From contig JADBXP010000005.1 of NCBI GenBank assembly GCA_020403455.1, forward strand, positions 248,001 through 312,000: 64,000 nucleotides of DNA, in the 5' to 3' direction. The position numbers and the translations under genes are program-made. Positions 17,494 through 26,400 of this stretch are shown piece after piece (position 1 is the stretch's first letter; each line of letters opens with the position of its first letter). This DNA is from Chitinophagaceae bacterium (GTDB lineage Bacteria > Bacteroidota > Bacteroidia > Chitinophagales > Chitinophagaceae). Below the pieces are notes generated by a model. That model was given only the letters and a program-made list of their open reading frames with translations. It had not been told where the DNA came from and made no database searches.

Positions 17494-20400
17494 AAAGGAT
17501 ATTTGTTTTTTTACTGATACTAACTGCACTTAATTCTGTTAAGGGGCAGGGCACTTATAGTATCAATGCTTGTTCAGGAGTTGCATTCAATTTTATAGTT
17601 CCCTCTCCCATAGAGCTTGCTGGTACCGGATATACATGGACAGCACCTGTAGCCCCCTCTCTTACGGGAGGTGTTGGACAACCAGTAAGCCAAAGTGCTG
17701 TTACAGGAATTTTACATAACAATACTTCCTCCGTTTTAACGGCTACTTATGCTGTGAGCACTTCAACCGGACGGAATTACACCCTTCACGTATTAGTGAC
17801 TCCTCTCCCGGTAGCCAATCCGATTGATGACCAGGATCCGGTTTGTACATTTGATGCTACACCAATTATCAATGTTTCAGGCCCAAAACCCAATACTGTT
17901 TTTTTCTGGTCCTATCAGAGTCCAGAGCCATTCATTGGTATTCCCAGGGATGGGGGACCCGTCACCGATTTTATTCAGACATTTGTAGCAGAGAATAATA
18001 CAAATGTTCTAAGAACCGCTACTATCAGTGTAATTCCGAGTATTAATGGGTGTGTTGGGTTACCTGTAACTTTTCGGATGCCTGTAAAACCAGCTCCGAA
18101 TGTAACTGACATTTCAAATCGTAACCTTTGTCATGGAGTAACTTCAACTCAGATAAATCTAACCTCCAACATGCCGGGATCAGTGATTAGCTGGAATTCG
18201 AATAACACCAGCATTGGCATCCAGCCAAATGGTGTTGGCGTTATTTCTTCCTTCACTGCCACCAATTTAACTCAAAACCAGGTTACTGCCAGGGTAGAAG
18301 TACAGGGGTTTTCCAATGGATGCTATGGAAATGCGGAAACTTTTGAAATTTTGGTAAACCCGCTCCCTGAAATTCTACCGGTTTCAAACATCAGCATTTG
18401 CGGTGGACTTTCACCAACAGTAACTTTTAGTGCACCATCTTATCCGGGAACAATATTCAACTGGACCAATAGCGATATCTCCAATGGTCTTCCTGCCAAT
18501 GGCACCGGTCAAATCAGTTCATTCATTGCCAATAATTTTTCTAATCTGCCGGTATCCAGTTTGTTTACAGTGACTCCTTCATTTTTTGGATGTCCGGGGA
18601 CGCCTATTTCTTTTACGATGGAAGTAAAAGCTACACCCAGGGTTGACGCTATTGGTAGCTTCAGCCGGTGCGACAATACTTTGATCGGACCCATTATTTT
18701 TTCTGGTTCCCCCATTGCTGGTACAGAATTTCAATGGCAACACAATGTACCCGGAATCGGACTTGCAACTTTAACGGGAATTGGCAACATAGATGCATTT
18801 ACAGCAACAGGTTCAAACATTCCTGTCATATCTAATTTCACTGTTCGGCCTTTTTCAAATACCTGTTTCGGCCCTGCTATTAATTTTTCTGTTCGTGTCA
18901 ACCCAACGCCAACTGTTAACCAGATAGCTGATCAAATAAACTGTGAATTTTTAAATGCTACTGCTGTAGTTTTTTCTGGTAATGTGGGCGGAACAATATT
19001 TAACTGGACCAATGACAGATCAGATATAGGTTTACCCGCTGTAGGATCAGGTAATATACCAGCATTTACTTACGTCAATCCTTCAACAACAGACATCATT
19101 GCCAAAATAACTGTTACCCCATTATCCAATACGTGTTCAGGATCTCCTATCAGTTATTCTTACACGGTAAGGGCCGCACCTGACATGGTTCAACCATTGT
19201 CACAAACCAAGTGCAACGGGACTCTAACAGATCAGGTAACATTTTCATCTGCCACCATGCCGGGTGCAACTTTCAGCTGGACGAGAACACCCCTTTTTGT
19301 GGGAACGTTGCCTTTATCAGGAACAGGTAACATTGATGCCTTTACAGCAGTAAATCTTTCTGGTGCCCCAATACAAACGGCCATCACAGTTACCCCATTT
19401 AGTAATAATTGTAATGGACCTTCCAGAACATTCAATCTCGTTATCAATCCAACTCCATCGGTAACAGTCGCACCTGCAGGACCCATCATTGTTTGTAGTG
19501 GCTTTTCAACTTCAGTTACATTCTCCGGATCTAATGTCAGCAATACAATTTATCAATGGAGCAATAGCAACAATCTGATTGGTTTGGGCAATTCAGGAAC
19601 AGGTTCCATTGCTCCATTTATAACAACCAATTCCGGTTCTTCACCTCTTGCTGCTAATATCACTGTAACCCCTATTTCCAATACATGTCAGGGAACACCA
19701 GTTGCATTTAGCATCATCATTAGACCCACTCCCACTTTAAATCCACTGTCCAACCTAATAGTATGTTCCGGTGGTTCTGTAAATGCCATCACTTTCTCAG
19801 GCTCAATTGTTTCAGGTACCCAGTACAACTGGTCACATACAATGAGTGATGTTGGACTTGCTTCGCCTTCAGGAACAGGAGACATACCCACCTTTAGTGC
19901 TACCAATACGTATAATGTTCCTATCAGTTCCTCATTCATGGTTGTTCCTTTCAGCAATGGCTGTAGTGGAACAAGCAGGTCTTTTACCTTAAGGGTAAAT
20001 CCGACACCTACCATTGCATCAATATCAGATCGCGTTGTTTGTACAGGGTCACCTATTAATCAAACCTTCGGTGGGTCATCCGTGGCAAATACTACTTTTA
20101 ACTGGACAAATACAAATACGAGTATAGGAATTGTAGGTTCCGGAACAGGAACTGCCCTTTCCTTTACCGCTGCGAATACCAGTAACATTCCAATTACTGG
20201 CCTTGTAACGGTAACTCCGGTATCGAATACATGTTTTGGTATTCCTACACAATTCAGCATTCAGGTTAATCCGGTGGTGGGCCTTGATCCAATTCCTGAT
20301 CGGGTAGTTTGTAGTGGTGTCCAAATCTCCTCTATAATTTTTAGCGGTTCAAATGTTGCTAACACAATATATAGCTGGACAAACAGTAATCCCGCCATTG

Positions 20401-23400
20401 GATTGGCATCAACTTCCGGTACCGGCAACATTCCAGCATTTACTTCTACGACTCCTTCTAATGTACCCATCGTTAGTTTCTTTACAGTAACTGCGATGTC
20501 GAATACCTGTAACAGCATTATCCGTTCCTTCTCGATTGTTGTTAACCCGGTACCAACGGTTACAACTACCCCAAATGCAGTTTACTGCAGTGGTCAACCC
20601 ATTAATTTAAATTTTAGTGGTTCTGCTGTTCCGGGAACATTGTATCAATGGACCAATACAAGAACAGAGATTGGCTTAGCTGCAAATGGAAGTACCAGTA
20701 ACAATACGTTTACCGCCACCAACAACAGCAATATTCCTATAACGGCACAGATTACTGTTAGACCAATGTCCAATAGCTGTCAGGGAACACCCAATACATT
20801 CTCGATTACTGTTAATCCAATTCCGACAGTTCAGCAGGTAGCTGATCGAAACCTCTGTCATACACAGACATCCAGTAAGATTTTCTTTGGTGGCTCTCCC
20901 GTTAGCGGAACACAATATAACTGGACAAGAACAAGTGTTCCAGTAGGTTCGCTTTCAGTTAACGGAACAGACACAGTGACTTCATTTACCGGTTGGAACC
21001 TCGGTAATGTTTCTCTCACATCTGTTTTTATAGTTACCCCAATTTCAAACGCTTGTTCCGGTGCATCGATGACTTTTTCGATTACGGTCAATCCGATTCC
21101 TCAACTTGACTCCATCCCTTCATTGAATTTATGTGGAGGTGTTGCAACAGGAAATGTGATTTTCTCAGATCCTACTTTAACAGGTACACAATTTGAATGG
21201 ACCAACAGCAATCCTTTCATCGGCTTACCTGCTTCAGGTATGGGAGCTATCAACTCATTTACAGTAACTAATAATTTTCTCTTACCCATAACAGCCTCCA
21301 TATCTGTCCTTCCTGTCTTCAATACTTGTTATGGCACGGGCAGAAGTTTTAGTATTGTTATCAAACCTACTCCGATAGTAAACCAGGTAGACAATCAATC
21401 GGTTTGTAATGGAACTGTTATACCGGCTATTACCTTCACCGGGTCACCTCTTTCTTCCACTGTTTACAACTGGAGCAATTCCAATACAGGAACAGGTATA
21501 GCTAATACAAGCGGAACTGCATCCATTGCAGGATTCACTTCTACCAATCTTTCCAATATTCCACTCAGTTCACTCATTACTGTTGTTCCCTTTACCAATG
21601 GATGTTCCGGATCACCTATGCAATTTACCATTCAGGTGAATCCTATACCATCTGTTACTCCAGTTGCCGATATTGCTATCTGCGGAACACAGACTATCTT
21701 ACCTATTAACTTTGTTGGTACTACAGCCAACGGTAACGTAATCGTTCCGGGTACAGTTTTCAACTGGACAAATACCAGTACGGATGTAGGTTTGCCATTG
21801 TCAGGAAGTGGCTCCATCCCTGCTTTCAGCGCCACAAATCTGTACAATATCCCTATTACAGGCTTAATCACGGTAACTCCCGTTTCCAATAGTTGCTCGG
21901 GAACTCCCATCAGTTTCTCCATAAACATTCGGCCTAGTCCGACAGTATCACCAGTTCTTTCACAGGAATTGTGCACGAATCTTTTGACTGACCCAATTAT
22001 CTTAACAGGTTCAACAATACCCAATACGGTATATAACTGGACGAATAGCAATCCGGGCGTGGGTCTTGCTTCAACAACAGGCACAGGAAGCATCCCCTCA
22101 TTTACAGCAACCAATTCATCGAACGGACCAATATCGACAATCATAACGGTCATACCGTTTTCGAATGCATGTTCAGGAACCCCCTACCCCATCGTGATCA
22201 CGGTAAACCCAATTCCTGCGGTAGACCCGGTAAGTAGTTTTGAGGTATGTGGAAATACACTCATAGGTCCTGTAAATTTTTCTGGATCTCCTTTAGCAGG
22301 TACCCGGTATCAGTGGACTAATGACAATTCAAACATAGGGTTACCTACTTCGGGAATTGGCAGTATAGCAGCATTCACTGTCAGCAATTCAAACAACGTT
22401 CCGGTGGTCGCTAATTTTCAAGTTACCCCATTATCTAATACCTGTTTTGGGTTACCTGTATCGTTTTCCCTACTTGTTAAACCATCACCTAAAGTTGATG
22501 CCGTAGTAGATCAGGCATTGTGTACGAATTTGATTACTTCTCCCATTTTATTTGGAGGTTCAACAGTATCGGGTACGGAATATAGATGGACACAGACAAA
22601 TACTGCTGTTGGATTAGCCGCGGTAACCGGAACAGGAAATATTGCTTCCTTCACAGCAGCCAACTTGTCCAACATACCTATAACGAGCATCTTCACAGTA
22701 AGGGGATTTTCCAATACCTGTTTTGGTACACCGGTTCAATTTTCTATAACAGTAAATCCAATACCTGCTGTTTATCAACAAACAGATATTCTGGTTTGCG
22801 GTAATCAGACAACAGGACCCGTCATTTTCACAGGCTCACCGCTTTTCGGAACGGTCTATCAGTGGAATAACACCAATACTTCCATTGGCTTACCTGCATC
22901 CGGCAGTGGAAATATAACTGCATTTACGGCAGCCAATAATTTCAACACACTGATTACAGCTCAAATCACGGTTACACCCTTCTCTAATGGCTGTAGCGGT
23001 GTGCCCATGCAATTCGGTATTACTGTTAGACCAACTCCCAGTGTGGATCCAATAGCCGACCGAGTATTCTGTACCCAAGCCGTTAGCACACCAATTATCT
23101 TTGCAGGTTCAACCATTCCTAATTCAATTTATCAATGGACCCACAACAATGTAGCTGTAGGGTTGGGTAGTCTAAGCGGCGTAGGTACAATTCCTGCTTT
23201 TACCACCACCAATTTGTCAAATACAAGAATTACCAGTCAGTTCGTTGTTACTCCCTTCAGCAATGGCTGCTCCGGTGAACCTGCTCTTTTCCAGATCATA
23301 GTTGACCCGATACCCAGATTAGATCCGATCAATGATGTAGTTATTTGTGGACTTAGAAGTACAGATCCGATTATTTTCACTGGTTCTCCGATTGCTGGTA

Positions 23401-26400
23401 CAGTATTTAACTGGACAAACAACAATATTGGCATAGGTTTGGCAGTAAGCGGAAGTGGAAATATAACATCGTTTAGTGCCAGCAATAATTCAACTGCACC
23501 TATTTCTTCACTGATTACAGTAACTCCATTCTCCAATACTTGTTTTGGTACTCCGGTATCATTCAATATGATGGTAAAACCAACACCGGTTATCGACTCC
23601 ATAAATTCTCAAACATTATGTGCTAATAATCCAACATCACCCATCATTTTTACCGGTTTAGCTATACCTAATACAATCTTTAATTGGACAAATAGCTTCA
23701 CGGATATTGGTCTTGGTTCAACGGGCACAGGTAATATCCCAAGTTTTACTGCTACAAGCAGTTACAATATTCCTGTAACATCAATTATAACTGTTACTGC
23801 ATTTACCAATGGATGTTGGAGTGACCCAATTTCTCTCAATATTACTGTTAACCCAATACCAACTGTCAATCCAATTTCTAACCAAATTGTTTGTGCCAAT
23901 GATAGGATTAATACCATAGATTTTACGGGATCTATTATGGCGGGTACAGTGTATCAATGGACTAATGACAATACAGCTATTGGTTTGTCTGCCAATGGAA
24001 CCGGAGACATCAGTGCGTTTACAGCAACCAATCTATCCAATCTACCAATCAATAGTCTGATTACAGTCACTCCTATTTCCAATGCCTGCAGCGGTGTTCC
24101 TTCCAGCATGGTAGTAACAGTAAAACCTGCACCTGCAGTTTTACCTATACCGGATCAGGTTTATTGTGGTGGAATTCCAACAACACCAGTTTTCTTCACC
24201 GGATCACCAGTAACTAATACACAGTACAACTGGGTTCAAAGCAATGCAGGCATAGGTCTTGCGACATTATCGGGTTATAATTCAATACCGTCCTTTACAA
24301 CATCCAATGCCAGCAATATTCCGGTACAAAGTTTAATCCAGGTAACTCCTTTCAGTAATGGATGTATAGGACCAACTTTTAGCTTTAATTATATTATCAA
24401 TCCTGCTCCCACGGTTTTGACAGTAAATGACATCATTGCTTGTGGCGATCAAACTATTCCGGGCATTAATTTCAGTGGTTCTATAGTTCCGGGCACAGAA
24501 TATCGCTGGACAAATAGCAACACCAGTATAGGTTTACCGGCAAGTGGTATTGGCAGTATAGCTGCCTTTTCAGCTTCCAATAATTTCAGTATCCCGATAT
24601 CTGCACAGATTACTGTAATCCCATTCTCTAATAATTGCAGTGGAATGCCGATCAGTTTTACTATTACTATTAAACCTACCCCCTTCGTAACACCAATAAA
24701 TAACCAAACACTTTGTGCCAATAACATCACATTACCGATTGCTTTTAATGGATCTGCCATCAATGGAACACAGTATCAGTGGACAACCAGTAATAATACC
24801 ATAGGGATTGGGGCATCGACCGGAATTGGCAATATACCTGCATTTACAGCGACTACTGTATCCAATATTCCTGTGACTGCGCGTTTTACAGTTACGCCGA
24901 CTTCAAATGCCTGTAGCGGTTTACCAGTCAACTTTGATATCACTGTAAATCCAATTCCAACAGTCAATTCGATTCCCGATATTGTACAATGTGGATTAAT
25001 TTCAACCCAACCGATAGTATTCAATGGATCGCCTGTACCCGGGACAATTTATCAATGGACGAATAACAATGTCGGGATTGGAATACCTGCCAATGGAACT
25101 GGAACCATACAATCATTTACAGCTATCAATCCGGCTAACCAAGCAATTAGTGCCCTTATACAAGTCATACCTTTCTCCAACAATTGCTCCGGTAGTGCAA
25201 AACAGTTTAATATAACCATAAAACCTGTACCCAGGGTAGATAGTATTGTAAATCAAACTTTATGTGCTGGTTTGTCAACAAATCCTGTGCTGTTTAGCGG
25301 ATCAGCTGTTACAGGAACATTATACAATTGGTCTGCAAGCAATGGCTTAACAGGAATACCCACTCTTACAGGAACAGGAGGTGTACCATCTTTCACTACG
25401 GTAAATACTACCAATATTACAGTCAGCAATCTGATAACTGTAACCCCATTTAGTAATGGTTGTTCAGGTGCATCTGTTACTTTTAATTATACTGTTCATC
25501 CCATTCCTAATGTTCAACCAGTCGCAGACATAATAACCTGTGGCAGTAGACAATTGGGACCAATTCCGTTCAATGGATCAAGTGTGGCAGGAACAGAATA
25601 TCATTGGACAAATATCAATTCCTCTATAGGAATTCCTGCTTCAGGTATTGGAAGTATCGCACCATTTACTCCTATGAATGTTTCGACTGTACCCATAGCA
25701 AGTGTTGTCACTGTTACGCCTATTTCCAACAGTTGTTCGGGTAGCAGCATCAGTTTCAGCGTAGTTATCAAACCGGTACCGGTTATGACGAGTATCTTAC
25801 CTCAAATTATTTGTAACAGAAACAGTACCGCCCCTATCCAATTCATTTCTTCTTTAGCCAATACGAATTTTACCTGGACGAACAGCAATCCTGCAGTTGG
25901 TTTACCATTCACTACAGGAATTGGAAATATACCTTCGTTTACCGGAACCAATACTTCAGTCTTACCTGCTTCAACCTTGTTTACTATTCAGCCTGAAGTT
26001 GCCGGTTGTTTAGGTATAGCTCAATCTGTTACAATCACCATCAATCCTACTCCGGTATTATCATCCTCTATTCTACCATCCGGTATTTGTAATGGAACAA
26101 CTTTCAGTTATACTTCTGTAAGTGCTACACCCGGTACGACTTTTATCTGGCAGAGGAATGCAAATTCATCTATCAATGGAAATACTTCTTCCGGAGGATT
26201 CACACCATTGATACTTGAAACATTGAATAGTTCTAATAGCCAACCACTTTCAGTTAACTATACCATTTCTTTATCAGCCAATGGTTGTTCCAATGCACAA
26301 AGTATTACTGTGTTGATTAGTCCGGCTGCAACACTGAGTGGTCCTCCCCCACCGGCAACAGTGTGTTCAGGAAGTATTTTCAGTTATACGACACAATCAT

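Noticed and set aside
18500..25220. Many reverse-strand open frames of 60-170 codons inside the giant gene
   Set aside because: They recur at the same place in successive modules and are shadows of the repetitive forward coding sequence, which has a complete signal peptide and sorting domain.
17802..26042. Regularly spaced repeats as a CRISPR array
   Set aside because: Units are about 275 bp, coding in one frame throughout and diverged; there are no short identical repeats or spacers and no cas genes.
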